A stretch of 64,000 nt of DNA from Candidatus Acidulodesulfobacterium acidiphilum (GTDB lineage: Bacteria > SZUA-79 > Acidulodesulfobacterales > Acidulodesulfobacteraceae): the NCBI GenBank assembly GCA_008534395.1, contig SHMQ01000002.1, positions 1 to 64,000 of the forward strand. The letters are read 5' to 3'. Shown here one piece after another: positions 1 through 8,378 of this stretch. The translations under genes were made by a program, and so were the position numbers. Position 1 is the first letter of the stretch. The number at the start of each line of letters is the position of its first letter. Under the pieces are notes generated by a model. It did no database searches and had not been told where the DNA came from. It saw nothing but the letters and a program-made list of their open reading frames with translations.

Positions 1-653
1 ACAAAAGTCGAGGTTGCTCCCGCATTAGTATTTGCAACGCAAGAACCGCTTGAAAGCGTATATCCCGTAGGACATTTTTCCGTCTGCGTCATAGAAATAG
101 AACCGCTTGAATTACCGCCCGATATATCTATATTAGAACTTGAACCTGACAGGGTAAAAGAACCGCTTACGGTTTCGGAGCAGGTAGAGCCGGATAGCGT
201 ATATCCGCTCTCAGCGCAAGTTAAATAAGCCCCGCCAGAACAAGAACCGCTCGTAGGCGCAGAACCGTTTGAACACGTTGCAGGCTCTGTTAAGGTTTCA
301 GTTAAAGATAAAGGAATAGAACCAGAAAAAGTATTAGTAGAACTGTCGTAGGTTATGCTATTGCCGTTATAGCTAATAGTATCGCCAGAACCTGAAAGAG
401 TAATCGAACCGCTTCCGCTATTTATTGTAATAGAACCGCTAAAACTCCCGCCCGAATACGTAATAGAACCGATTGCCTCGTTAGAACCGGTTATAGTGTC
501 CGTTGAACCCGATAAAGTAAAAAACGATATACCTGACGAATTTGTAGCGGTTAAAGAACCCGACAAAGCGTAAGTCGTAGTGGGGCTTGCGGCGTAGGCT
601 TTGGTCGTAAATAAAAATAAAAATAATATTAAAAACAATATTTTTTTTAGCAT
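1..653 (-). CDS. Partial Cys/Ser-rich secreted protein, possibly TraN-like
   Basis: The gene is cut by the left window edge. From ATG at 653, with AGAGGTAACC just upstream, 217 codons stay open. Residues 1-21 form a signal peptide: MLKKI, a Leu/Phe core, ending TKAYA. The body is Ser/Thr/Gly rich with many GS-(I/F)-(T/S) units, and the second half has spaced Cys including CPTGYTLSSGSC. Cys-rich motifs of this C-x2-G-Y-x-L-x3-G-x-C kind occur in TraN, the outer-membrane mating-pair stabilisation protein of F-type systems. Position at the end of the transfer operon fits, but the Gly/Ser repeats could equally belong to an adhesin. The TraN assignment is inference. Confidence 0.45.
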   Translation of the reverse strand, partial: MLKKILFLILFLFLFTTKAYAASPTTTYALSGSLTATNSSGISFFTLSGSTDTITGSNEAIGSITYSGGSFSGSITINSGSGSITLSGSGDTISYNGNSITYDSSTNTFSGSIPLSLTETLTEPATCSNGSAPTSGSCSGGAYLTCAESGYTLSGSTCSETVSGSFTLSGSSSNIDISGGNSSGSISMTQTEKCPTGYTLSSGSCVANTNAGATSTF

Positions 654-655
654 GG

Positions 656-1036
656 TTACCTCTTTTTCGGGAGCGATTCTAACTTTTTTATTTGCAATAA
701 TTGATACTCGTTATTTGCCTTATTTAGTTTTTTTTCTAATACCGTTATCTCCGCCCATTCTTTAGTTTCTTTTTTAGTTAGTTTAGCAGGGAGTTTTGAG
801 CGGTAGAGTATTACGGCATTAGGCGTTATTAATTTTTGATTAAACGTAAGAATATTATAATGAAAACCAATAATTAAAACTATTCCGAGCATTACAAGTG
901 CGACGGTTATATAAAAAACAATTTTCCAAAATAGCCAGCGGATAATAGAGTAAGGCTTTTCTAATTTTGGCAAAATATAAGACCAAAAATTAATAGCCGA
1001 TTGTCTGAAATTGTCTATTGCTTTATTTTTAAGCAT
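656..1036 (-). CDS. Small single-span membrane protein in transfer operon
   Basis: 126 residues, family not recognised. One strong hydrophobic segment lies at about residues 35-60 and is flanked by Lys/Arg on the N side. The C-terminal 30 residues are Lys/Glu/Leu rich and could form a short coiled coil. RBS-like AGAGGTAAAC precedes the ATG. The stop codon lies 2 bp from the start of the next gene, so the two are almost certainly co-transcribed and probably translationally coupled. The layout (short cytoplasmic N-terminus, one span, charged tail) is that of an accessory T4SS or envelope protein, but no function can be read from it. Confidence 0.6.
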   Translation of the reverse strand: MLKNKAIDNFRQSAINFWSYILPKLEKPYSIIRWLFWKIVFYITVALVMLGIVLIIGFHYNILTFNQKLITPNAVILYRSKLPAKLTKKETKEWAEITVLEKKLNKANNEYQLLQIKKLESLPKKR

Positions 1037-1048
1037 GTTTACCTCTAA

Positions 1049-1474
1049 TTAAAATTTTCTTTCAGACGCCAATACCTTATAAACATAACTTTTATCCGCA
1101 TTGACGTCCGGCGAACCCGAATTATAACAAGCTAAACCTTTTTTAATACCGCCGAATCTCGTTACGCAGCGGTATAATATCCAAGAACCTACCATAACGT
1201 TATAGCAAGGATCGGCTAAATTATTCCAATACGGCTTTAACTGCTTATACCAGATAGTATTTATCTGCATTACGCCGTAATCGTAAGTTCCGTTATTGTC
1301 ATAATCTACCGCCTGAGGATTAAACCCGCTTTCGGTATAGGCTACCGCCTTAATTAACGATACCGGCAAACCGTATTTAAAAGCGGCGCGGTTAAAGCAA
1401 TAGCTTTGGGCGCAGGCGGTAGAAACCGATAAAAATAATACGGATAAAATTAATAAAAATGATAACTTACGCAT
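1049..1474 (-). CDS. Lytic transglycosylase (SLT, VirB1-like)
   Basis: 141 residues with a signal peptide (about residues 1-22), so periplasmic. The mature part is a compact SLT domain: catalytic Glu48 in AYTESGFNP, then GVMQIN near 67-72 and a CYNSG motif near 116, the usual order in goose-lysozyme-like transglycosylases. Such enzymes open the peptidoglycan locally so a T4SS can cross the wall (VirB1, or Orf169 of F). No clear RBS is seen before the ATG. It sits among the small envelope genes at the 3' end of the transfer operon, as expected for a conjugation-associated muramidase. The family call is firm; the role in transfer is inferred from context. Confidence 0.88.
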   Translation of the reverse strand: MRKLSFLLILSVLFLSVSTACAQSYCFNRAAFKYGLPVSLIKAVAYTESGFNPQAVDYDNNGTYDYGVMQINTIWYKQLKPYWNNLADPCYNVMVGSWILYRCVTRFGGIKKGLACYNSGSPDVNADKSYVYKVLASERKF

Positions 1475-1493
1475 ATAAAATCAAATTTTAAAT

Positions 1494-2042
1494 TTATTTA
1501 TTTCCCGCTCCCGCCGCATCTAAATATCCTACCCAGCAGTAAGTATATTCGGCCGGCGTTATAAAATCCAAAAATACTTTATAGTTAGGATTACCGACTT
1601 TAGCCTCCAGCGATTTATTATATGCAACGCTATCATTTTCACAGTCTATATAACTCCGCCTCGTGCTTAAATCCGGATTTTGGTTGTAAAGACGTTTTCC
1701 TAATAAATAGGATATTTCGTCTATTTTAAACAGACTTTTCGTTTTGATATAGCCTGCCCAGCAATATGTAACTTCAGCGGGAGACATATAGTGCAAAAAC
1801 AGTTTATAATTAGGATTGCCGTTTCCTTCCGCAAGTTTTTTATTGTATTTAAGCATAAAAATCTTGCATACTTGATAACTCTGCGTGGTAGTTAAATCAG
1901 TTTTTTTCTTATAAATAGATTTACCGGCTATATAAGCGGCTTCGTCAAGTTTCTGTAAATTAGAATATACGTCGGCATGAGCAAGCGAAATCATCGAAAT
2001 AAAAGAAAGAACTAAAACCGTAAAAAAAAATATTTTTTTCAA
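1494..2042 (-). CDS. Periplasmic protein of two tandem homologous repeats
   Basis: 182 residues starting at TTG (2042), with a strong GGGGGG RBS. Residues 1-23 are a signal peptide ending AHA. The mature protein is two copies of one roughly 70-residue unit. Each contains a DE-(A/I)-(A/S)-Y start, a (D/N)LST-type turn, a Cys, GNPNYK, a (S/T)PAE segment and TYCW-(A/V)-GY at the end, so the Cys are conserved in pairs. The family is not recognised. The paired Cys and export signal suggest disulphide bonding in the periplasm, matching the DsbC-like protein in the same operon. Confidence 0.7.
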   Translation of the reverse strand: MKKIFFFTVLVLSFISMISLAHADVYSNLQKLDEAAYIAGKSIYKKKTDLTTTQSYQVCKIFMLKYNKKLAEGNGNPNYKLFLHYMSPAEVTYCWAGYIKTKSLFKIDEISYLLGKRLYNQNPDLSTRRSYIDCENDSVAYNKSLEAKVGNPNYKVFLDFITPAEYTYCWVGYLDAAGAGNK

Positions 2043-2054
2043 TTTTTGTCCCCC

Positions 2055-2801
2055 CTAAATATTTATATTTAGCAATAAAGCAGCAATAGCATTAATTTCT
2101 TCTACCGAAAATATCTGAGACGTGTTATCGAACATACTTACTGCATTGCTGACAGCATCGTATCTTGACTTTGCGGGTTTATTCAAAGAACTCGTCATAT
2201 GAGCATCATCGATGAACCTGTCGGCTATGCCGATAACATAAGCGCTTCTCGAAACTCCCGTCATCTTTTTGTTGTAGCCTTTTGCTAAAGGCAATTCGTG
2301 GTGGTCTAAAATAGCCAACGTCGAAACGGGAGATATTGGTAATGCCGAATTAGCCGATAACTTAGTATGTTGTTTCATCATATCGTATTCGCCTCCAGTT
2401 AAATCTCCCTTATATAAAATATATTCGGGTATGCCGATAAGACCGCTATTAGCCATATACGAAGCTACCACTAAATCTTCTTTTTCTAATCTGGCTTCTT
2501 CATTATTACCGCTTTTAATCAAGTCGAAATCCATTTTTAGAAGCTCAAATATCGACATCGCCACTGCGCCCGTCTTTACGCATTTGTCGAATATTATAGG
2601 CTTATTGACCGCTACGTACCCTAAAATCGTGTTTAAAGATTTTATTTTTTCGGATACCGGCTGCACCTGATTATTTTCAGGATTTGGATTTTCTTGCGAC
2701 GGTTCTTGAATATCCGCATTGTCTTGATTAACGGTTTCTTCCGTTTGAACGCCTGCCGTCTCAGTGGTTTGTTCTTGTAGTTCTTCTTGATTCTCCAGCA
2801 T
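2055..2801 (-). CDS. Degenerate HD-GYP-like protein
   Basis: 248 residues. Residues 1-50 are a low-complexity Glu/Gln/Asn tail. From about residue 100 the order of an HD-GYP domain can be followed: an IPEYILYKGDLTGGEYDMM segment, His145, then DHHE (166-169), GYN (175-177) and IADRF (192-196). Two catalytic signatures are altered. The position of the HD pair reads AN (117-118, in MANSGL) and GYP reads GYN. HD-GYP enzymes hydrolyse cyclic di-GMP, so this copy is probably not a normal phosphodiesterase and may act as a binder or scaffold. AGGAGG RBS. The same operon encodes a GGDEF protein. Confidence 0.65.
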   Translation of the reverse strand: MLENQEELQEQTTETAGVQTEETVNQDNADIQEPSQENPNPENNQVQPVSEKIKSLNTILGYVAVNKPIIFDKCVKTGAVAMSIFELLKMDFDLIKSGNNEEARLEKEDLVVASYMANSGLIGIPEYILYKGDLTGGEYDMMKQHTKLSANSALPISPVSTLAILDHHELPLAKGYNKKMTGVSRSAYVIGIADRFIDDAHMTSSLNKPAKSRYDAVSNAVSMFDNTSQIFSVEEINAIAALLLNINI

Positions 2802-2814
2802 AATATTAATCCTC

Positions 2815-3567
2815 CTATGATTTTTTTGACTTGCAAGTATATTTTATATACCAAGCTTTACATCCCACGGTAAACAAAGGAATAAATGCGCTTATTCCGT
2901 AAACCAAAGCGCTTTTTACCATAAGGTCGAAAAAAGACGGCCTTATTAATTTATAAAACAACAAAGAGTAATAAACCCTTTTCTGCGGCAAACTTCTGTC
3001 TATGAATTTTGCCCAAGAAAAAAAAGTAACGAAATAATGCCCTATCGAGACAAAGCCGGATAATTTATAAAGCAGATAAAAAACAACTATTGAAAAACCG
3101 CCTATAAGCCCTATCATAACCGTTCTTCCCGTTAGAAGGGATAATATAGCTATTTTGGTTATTCTTCCCGTATAAAGGCTTGCAAGGGTCAGGCAAAGCA
3201 TTAAATAAGCTATAAGCGGAAGAAGCGCAACCGATATTAAAAGAACCTGCTTAAATAACCCTATCGGATGTCCGGTAAAAAAATATACGTAATCAGGTAT
3301 TATAAAGGCAAGCAGAGGAAATAAGAGTAAAGTAAAAAGCAGTTCAAAAGAACCGTGTTTCATTCCTACGTTCATATACTCAAGCCTGTCTTTATAAGTA
3401 AATCTGTCTGTTTGCAATTTAACGCCCTCTAATTCTATAGCTCTCCATTTTTGCACTTGGTCTATAACTTCCATAAATGTTAGAACTTTTTTCTTTTTTT
3501 CGGGCATCATAACGCCCGGAGTGCCTGAGCCTTGATTAAACATACCATCGAAATCATCATTATTCAT
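2815..3567 (-). CDS. Polytopic membrane protein
   Basis: 250 residues from ATG 3567. This start overlaps the TGA of the upstream iscB gene (ATGA) and has GGGGG 11 bp upstream; an ATG 21 bp further up is less likely. A soluble N-terminal part of about 70 residues contains KKKKVLTFMEVIDQVQKW. It is followed by four to five hydrophobic spans, and the protein ends in a basic tail. The family is not recognised. It belongs to the transfer operon, but an IscB element now separates it from upstream genes, so its expression may depend on read-through from that element. Confidence 0.6.
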   Translation of the reverse strand: MNNDDFDGMFNQGSGTPGVMMPEKKKKVLTFMEVIDQVQKWRAIELEGVKLQTDRFTYKDRLEYMNVGMKHGSFELLFTLLLFPLLAFIIPDYVYFFTGHPIGLFKQVLLISVALLPLIAYLMLCLTLASLYTGRITKIAILSLLTGRTVMIGLIGGFSIVVFYLLYKLSGFVSIGHYFVTFFSWAKFIDRSLPQKRVYYSLLFYKLIRPSFFDLMVKSALVYGISAFIPLFTVGCKAWYIKYTCKSKKS

Positions 3568-4805
3568 AGCTCGGATACCCCCATACAAGGGAGGAGAGCT
3601 ATCCTCCTTGTTTTAAAAGTTTCAATCAACCTTAATTTTATATATTTAACCGAAGCGTTGATTTTTTCTCCGGTCAAAAGCCTTAAATCAAAATAGCCTG
3701 AACTTCTTAAGCTGTAAATAAAGCACTCTATCTTGCCGTATAATACCTTATCAAACCTGTGGAAACCAAAAGCCTGTTTAATGGTATTAACCTTTCTTTT
3801 ACCGCCTTTAAGCAGGTTAGCCTTAAATAAAGAGCGGTTACACTTGCGGACGTATTTAATGAAATAGTTATTGTCCGTCCTTTCCTGTCCGCTCCCGCCT
3901 GCTATGCAAAAGGCGTCGTTAGCGTGGCTCTTTTCGAGTTTTAACGCTATCCTTGAGGACTTGGTAAGGTAGCCGTAAGTAATGCTAACGGCGTTGCCTA
4001 ACTCCCGCAGCTTATTAACTATCTTCCAGCGCAGGATAGACATAATAGTTTCAGCTTTAAAGGCTTTATGTTTCTTGACTTTAAGCTCTATCTTGCCTTT
4101 ATGATACGCCTTATGGCAACTTTCGCATAATGTTATAAGGTTATCCGGTCTATCCCCGCCTGTCTGACGGCTTTCGATGTGGTGAACGTTTAATACCTTA
4201 TCCTTGCTCTTGCCGTTACAAGCTTGGCATTTATGACCGTCCCTGTAAAGAACGTATTCCCTTACGTTCCAAAAGTCCTTTTGATCGCCGTTCTGATAGT
4301 CCGTTCCCGTTATATCCGGATTCTTAATTTTCTGGATATCGAAAACAGCGGCTTCGACGGTAATCTCCGATACAGGCAATATAGACTTAACAAAATCTAC
4401 CGCTTTAACATGCTCGTTAAGCCTGTGTTCTACGCTCGGAGCGAGCCAACCGGCTTTAATACCACGGTTTAAGAAACGAGCCTTGCGATACCATAACCTA
4501 TTGCGTCTCGTCCTGCGGTATTGCCTTTTCTCCGATAAGAGCTTTTGTATGTCGGTTCGTAATTCTACTTCGGAGCGAAAAAGCTCTTTATCGCTTGATA
4601 CCGCCGATAATCCGACGTGCTTATAGCCGGTATCGACGCCTAATTTGACGTCTTGAACCTGATTTTCACAATCAAAGTTAAGCTGAATTGTAAAAGGCGT
4701 TCTTTTAACCACTTTAGCCCTGCCTTGCTTTAAAAGTTTTCTTGCTTTAGCCGCTTTGCACGGCATTAACGGTTTACCGTCAATACTTAAAACATAGACT
4801 AACAT
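3564..4805 (-). CDS. iscB: IscB RNA-guided HNH/RuvC nuclease (copy 1)
   Basis: 413 residues. The N-terminal PLMP domain is clear (VLSIDGKPLMP), followed by RuvC-I (LGVDTGYKHVGLSAV), an Arg-rich bridge helix, RuvC-II (EITVEAAVFDI), an HNH domain with two CxxC zinc pairs (CQAC and CESC around NVHHIES), and RuvC-III (HANDAFCIAGG). The C-terminal part (YVRKCNRSLFKANLLKGGKRK, then GFHRFDKVLY) is the common IscB type. IscB is the ancestor-like relative of Cas9 and uses an omegaRNA encoded just upstream. AGGAGG lies 14 bp before ATG 4805. Its TGA overlaps the start of the following membrane-protein gene. The element sits inside the transfer operon. Confidence 0.93.
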   Translation of the reverse strand: MLVYVLSIDGKPLMPCKAAKARKLLKQGRAKVVKRTPFTIQLNFDCENQVQDVKLGVDTGYKHVGLSAVSSDKELFRSEVELRTDIQKLLSEKRQYRRTRRNRLWYRKARFLNRGIKAGWLAPSVEHRLNEHVKAVDFVKSILPVSEITVEAAVFDIQKIKNPDITGTDYQNGDQKDFWNVREYVLYRDGHKCQACNGKSKDKVLNVHHIESRQTGGDRPDNLITLCESCHKAYHKGKIELKVKKHKAFKAETIMSILRWKIVNKLRELGNAVSITYGYLTKSSRIALKLEKSHANDAFCIAGGSGQERTDNNYFIKYVRKCNRSLFKANLLKGGKRKVNTIKQAFGFHRFDKVLYGKIECFIYSLRSSGYFDLRLLTGEKINASVKYIKLRLIETFKTRRIALLPCMGVSEL

Positions 4806-5077
4806 AATCGTTTTTAAAACCTCCTGTTAGTTGAAGTTAGATACGCATCGGGAATGTTATTCAAGGTTTTTAAGTCTGTCACACTATCCATTACCCTCTC
4901 AGGATTGTTTAATAACAGACCACAGTTGCTACGGACTTGCGTTTTACGGGTCAATTCCCGATATCCGTAGGTGTGTGCCTTATAGGTTCTCTTGAATAAC
5001 TGCTGATTAAACATAATTTAATCTCCCTTATCAACCGGCTTTTGCAAGCCTGCGGATTTATCCGCGGGTGGTTGACT
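4806..5077 (-). ncRNA. omegaRNA (HEARO RNA) of IscB copy 1
   Basis: IscB guide RNAs are encoded directly 5' of iscB. Here the stretch shares blocks with the region upstream of IscB copy 2: CCACAGTTGCTACGGACT (about 4919-4936, + strand), ATCCGTAGGTGTGT, and a left end whose outer strand reads GGTTGACT (5070-5077). Near that end are two hairpins, TGCGGATTTATCCGC and GGCTTTTGCAAGCC. The guide should be the bases just outside, from 5078 rightwards (minus strand ending ...AACTAAAAAAC). A 66-codon open frame (4814-5014) runs through this RNA; its similarity to copy 2 is explained equally well by RNA conservation, so it is not annotated as a gene. Confidence 0.7.
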
Positions 5078-5108
5078 GTTTTTTAGTTCCAAAATTGCCT
5101 CCAGAAAA

Positions 5109-5648
5109 CTACAAAAATTTTCGTATAAAATATTGATTGTGAGTTAATGCGTATATATCCGCCTTTGGCACAAAATTTAAAACAAGTACAATTAAAACCG
5201 CAAGCAACGGCAAAGTAACAAGTCCGTATTCCTGAATAGTCCCAACTCTGAATAAATGCAGGCAAAATCCTTTTTTCGTAATAGGATACAAAAACGGAAC
5301 GCCTTCCATAGTGAGGCTATCGAGGAATAGATGAGAAAGAAAGGCAAGCGTAAAAACGGTTATTTCAGGTTTAAGGTTTATATCGTAATGAATATATCTT
5401 CCTTTTAAATAAATAATGCCGAAAATACAAACCGCAAGAAATAATAGCGTATGAGCAATGCCTCTGTGCTTCCATATCGTATTTTTTTTTCTTGAGTCTC
5501 CCAGTATTAAATCTATATCCGGCAAAACACCGCCTACCATTCCCGTTAATAAGAGAGGAACGGTATTTATAGGGGCGTGACTTCCGCTAACGCCGATATA
5601 GGCGGCGGTGACGGTTAAACCGGCTATAATATGAGTTATTCTCGTCAT
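5109..5648 (-). CDS. YdjM/DUF457 membrane-bound metal-dependent hydrolase
   Basis: 179 residues with about four spans. Diagnostic motifs of the YdjM (DUF457) family are present: THIIAG at the N-terminus, LPDIDLILGD near 45-55, HRGIAHT near 66-72, and a SHLFLDSLT motif in the third span. The His/Asp residues are the proposed metal ligands, and the biological substrate is unknown in the family. No Shine-Dalgarno is visible before ATG 5648. An IS605-type right end lies in the 5' leader and may have removed it. The promoter-like sequence at 5727-5755 points at this gene. The family call is good, its place in conjugation is unclear. Confidence 0.75.
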   Translation of the reverse strand: MTRITHIIAGLTVTAAYIGVSGSHAPINTVPLLLTGMVGGVLPDIDLILGDSRKKNTIWKHRGIAHTLLFLAVCIFGIIYLKGRYIHYDINLKPEITVFTLAFLSHLFLDSLTMEGVPFLYPITKKGFCLHLFRVGTIQEYGLVTLPLLAVLIVLVLNFVPKADIYALTHNQYFIRKFL

Positions 5649-5676
5649 GAAAAAAATTAAAAAAATAAAAGTTTAC

Positions 5677-5703
5677 GTGAACTACCCGCCCTTACGGACG
5701 GGG
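5677..5703 (-). repeat. Orphan IS605/TnpB-type right end
   Basis: Plus-strand GTGAACTACC followed by a hairpin (CCCGCCC, TTAC loop, GGACGGG). The same arrangement, hairpin next to TAGTTCAC on the minus strand, terminates the tnpB gene at 55748-55775. No tnpB is attached here, so this is either a solo right end or the footprint of a decayed element. It lies in the leader between promoter and start codon of the YdjM gene. Confidence 0.5.
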
Positions 5704-5726
5704 ACTTAAAGTTATAGATTAGTTAA

Positions 5727-5755
5727 AAAATATCACTTTAATAAATGTTTGTCAA
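5727..5755 (-). promoter_or_regulatory. Sigma70-type promoter, shared family
   Basis: Minus strand TTGACA (5755-5750), 17-bp spacer, TATTTT (5732-5727) preceded by TGA, an extended -10. The block is almost identical, including the spacer, to promoters at 24367-24395 and 25156-25184. It reads towards the YdjM gene, IscB and the distal transfer genes. Confidence 0.7.
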
Positions 5756-5819
5756 TACAAAAATTAAACAAAAAGATATTATACGGAAAAAATTAGTTAG
5801 TGGTATATGCTATATATTG

Positions 5820-8336
5820 TTATATAGTATTATCTTCCTTTAGGAACGAAGACTCGTATTTTTTATTAGTGTAAATTATTACTTTTTCCTTCGCCCTTGT
5901 TAATGCTACATAATAAAGCCTTCTTTCTTCTGCAAAAGGATATTCGTTAACGGTATCGGATACGAGATCAAGAATAGAATCGCTTGCGTTTTCGGAAGGA
6001 ATATTTTTTTTATTCGCATAAATCAAAAAAACAATATCCGCTTCAAGTCCTTTAACCCCGTGAATAGTATCGTTCAATACGGTTATATGCTGTTTTTTAA
6101 ATTCATCTTTAAGCCTGTCGATTTCAAGAGCGTATAGTTCTTTTTTTAAATATGCGCCGTTTTTTCTGTTAAGAATATATACGGTTTTATTTTTTTCGTC
6201 CTTTAAATATTTTTCTATATCGGTAAATATATCCGATTCTTTTTCATAGTTTACTATTACGACGGCATCATCTTCGGAATTTGTATTTGCGATTATGCTC
6301 TTTTTAATCTGGTTCGGATTTTTCTGAATAAACTCGGAAGAATAATCGACTATTCCCTTGTCACATCTGAAAGTTTTCGTTAAAAAATTAGTTTTTGTGC
6401 CGTAACCGCAGCTTTTGAAATATTTATCGAAGTCATAGATATATTTAATATTGGCTCCGGCAAAACCGTTAATAGCCTGATAATCGTCGCCAACCGCAAA
6501 AAGTTTCGCGTCTTTGTTTTTATTTAAAACTGCTTGAACCATATTAAACTTAGAATCCGAAATATCCTGAAATTCATCTATCATGATAAGTTTATAATCT
6601 GGGGTAAAATCGCCGGAATTAATGCTTTCTGCGGCCTTTATTACCATATCGGTATAGTCTATCATGTTTTTGCTTTTAAGTTCGTTTGCGTAGGCGCTAT
6701 AAACTTCTTCGAACATTTTTAAAAACAAAATATTTCTTTTCCTGCCGTATGAAAACTTAATAGATTTGGCTTTTCGTTTTAATTCATCAAGGCTAATTTG
6801 CCTGTCCTTAAAATTATCAAGGAAACAGACGAGCAAGTCGTTCAGTTTATTCTCCCCTATTCTACCTAAATCCCTGTTGATTTCCGATACGGATTTAGGA
6901 ACAAGTTTTAAACCTCTCTTAATGAGTTCTTTTTTAAGATAGCCAAATAGTTTGCCTGAAAAAAACATACCGCTCGTGGTTGCAATAAAATCTATTTTGT
7001 CTTTTTTGTAAAGTTTTATTTTTCTATCCATATTTTCTATATATTCTTCCCCGAAAACCGATTTACCGCAGTTGTCAACGGCAAAATGCTCGTGATATAA
7101 ATCTGCATCAGGGTAATAGAAATCAGGATTAGCGACAATCTGTTTTTTATTCTTTGAAAAATAAGGCTTTTCATATTGATAGTTGACGCCGTTTACGTAT
7201 AGATAGTTTGCTATAACCGCTTCTTGATAAGACTTAACATATTCGCCTTTTATGGTCCTATAACGGATATCTTTGCCGGTTGCAGCTTTTTTATATCTGT
7301 CTCTTTCCAATAAATCATTGTATTCGGCGTAGGGTTCGGCAGTTTCTTTTAAATCAGATAAATAGCGGGTTACAAATTCAACATAATAACCGAAGAATTT
7401 TTTATTGACGGAAGCGTAATTTCTAATAAATCTGTTCGCAAAATTTTCGTCGGCTACCGAAACCGTACCGTCTCCTGATTTATTTATAACCAAAAAACCA
7501 AAAGAATGAAAAGTATGAATATTTCCCCTTCCTAAATCAATGCCGATTAAACCTGCTCTTTTAATTAATTCTTCCCTGACTTTTTTATTAAAAGCCAATA
7601 GAAGTATCTGTTCTGGTTCATATAAACCTTTTTTCAGAATATAATTTAATTTATAAAGCATAGTTTCGGTTTTACCGGAACCTGCCGCTGCAATTAAAAG
7701 GTTTCTGTCTTCAAACGTTATAATTGCGTTTTTCTGCTCCTCGGTAAGCTCATTGCCTTTTGCGCTAAAGAAAAGGTTTTTATATTTATTTTTTTCCGAT
7801 TTTATATATTCGGCGTTTCTTTTTTCTATTTCTTCCGTAAATCTAAATTCTGCTATGTTTTTTATTTTTTGGGATAAATCGGCGTCGTCAAGCAATTTAT
7901 ACATAGAAGATTTTACAAGATAGGAACAGTAGTTTACTAAAGCGCCGTATTTTTCTTTAAGTAAAGATATATCGGAATATGCGACATATTTGTCCTGAGA
8001 CATTAAATCTTTGTAATCGGAACGCAAGATTTCTATTCCTAAATCGTTTAACTTTAAAAGACAAAGAGATTTGAGTTTAGGGGATAATGAATGCAAAAAA
8101 TTATCTATAGTTATATTCAGAACAAAAGACAGTTTAATGCTGGGGCGATTATTCAAAATAACGACTATTGTAGAAAAAATAAAAGAGCTGCCGTATTTTA
8201 TATCGTAAATATCGTCGTATTTAATAGATGTTTTATTTTTGCCGTTTTTAAAAATAAATAAAGCAGGCGGGTCGTCTATTAAACTTAAAGATTTTCTTTC
8301 AAATATGTTTAATAAAGCAAACGGTTTTATCTGCAT
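5820..8336 (-). CDS. UvrD/HelD-like superfamily 1 DNA helicase
   Basis: 838 residues. After an N-terminal domain of about 200 residues, motif Q/I reads LTEEQKNAI then AAAGSGKT (about 215-222). Further SF1 motifs follow: FNKKVREEL (Ia), TFHSFG (Ib), MIDEFQDIS (II, Walker B), VGDDYQAINGFAGA (III), HGVKGLEADIVFL (V) and YVALTRAKEKV (VI). An insertion with PDFYYPDADLYHEHF resembles the one found in helicase IV (HelD). Such 3'-5' helicases act in recombination or in removing blocks on DNA. The gene has only a weak RBS and a TGTCCGCA palindrome just upstream. The helicase class is certain; its specific role is not known. Confidence 0.9.
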   Translation of the reverse strand: MQIKPFALLNIFERKSLSLIDDPPALFIFKNGKNKTSIKYDDIYDIKYGSSFIFSTIVVILNNRPSIKLSFVLNITIDNFLHSLSPKLKSLCLLKLNDLGIEILRSDYKDLMSQDKYVAYSDISLLKEKYGALVNYCSYLVKSSMYKLLDDADLSQKIKNIAEFRFTEEIEKRNAEYIKSEKNKYKNLFFSAKGNELTEEQKNAIITFEDRNLLIAAAGSGKTETMLYKLNYILKKGLYEPEQILLLAFNKKVREELIKRAGLIGIDLGRGNIHTFHSFGFLVINKSGDGTVSVADENFANRFIRNYASVNKKFFGYYVEFVTRYLSDLKETAEPYAEYNDLLERDRYKKAATGKDIRYRTIKGEYVKSYQEAVIANYLYVNGVNYQYEKPYFSKNKKQIVANPDFYYPDADLYHEHFAVDNCGKSVFGEEYIENMDRKIKLYKKDKIDFIATTSGMFFSGKLFGYLKKELIKRGLKLVPKSVSEINRDLGRIGENKLNDLLVCFLDNFKDRQISLDELKRKAKSIKFSYGRKRNILFLKMFEEVYSAYANELKSKNMIDYTDMVIKAAESINSGDFTPDYKLIMIDEFQDISDSKFNMVQAVLNKNKDAKLFAVGDDYQAINGFAGANIKYIYDFDKYFKSCGYGTKTNFLTKTFRCDKGIVDYSSEFIQKNPNQIKKSIIANTNSEDDAVVIVNYEKESDIFTDIEKYLKDEKNKTVYILNRKNGAYLKKELYALEIDRLKDEFKKQHITVLNDTIHGVKGLEADIVFLIYANKKNIPSENASDSILDLVSDTVNEYPFAEERRLYYVALTRAKEKVIIYTNKKYESSFLKEDNTI

Positions 8337-8378
8337 TTTTGCTGTGTCCGCAATGCGGAAATTAGTTTGAAAAAAAAA

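Noticed and set aside
4814-5014. 66-codon open frame upstream of IscB copy 1, resembling the N-terminal extension of IscB copy 2
   Set aside because: It lies fully in the expected omegaRNA region; similarity at base level explains it, and the IscB core starts later. Kept as RNA, with the coding option noted as a finding.
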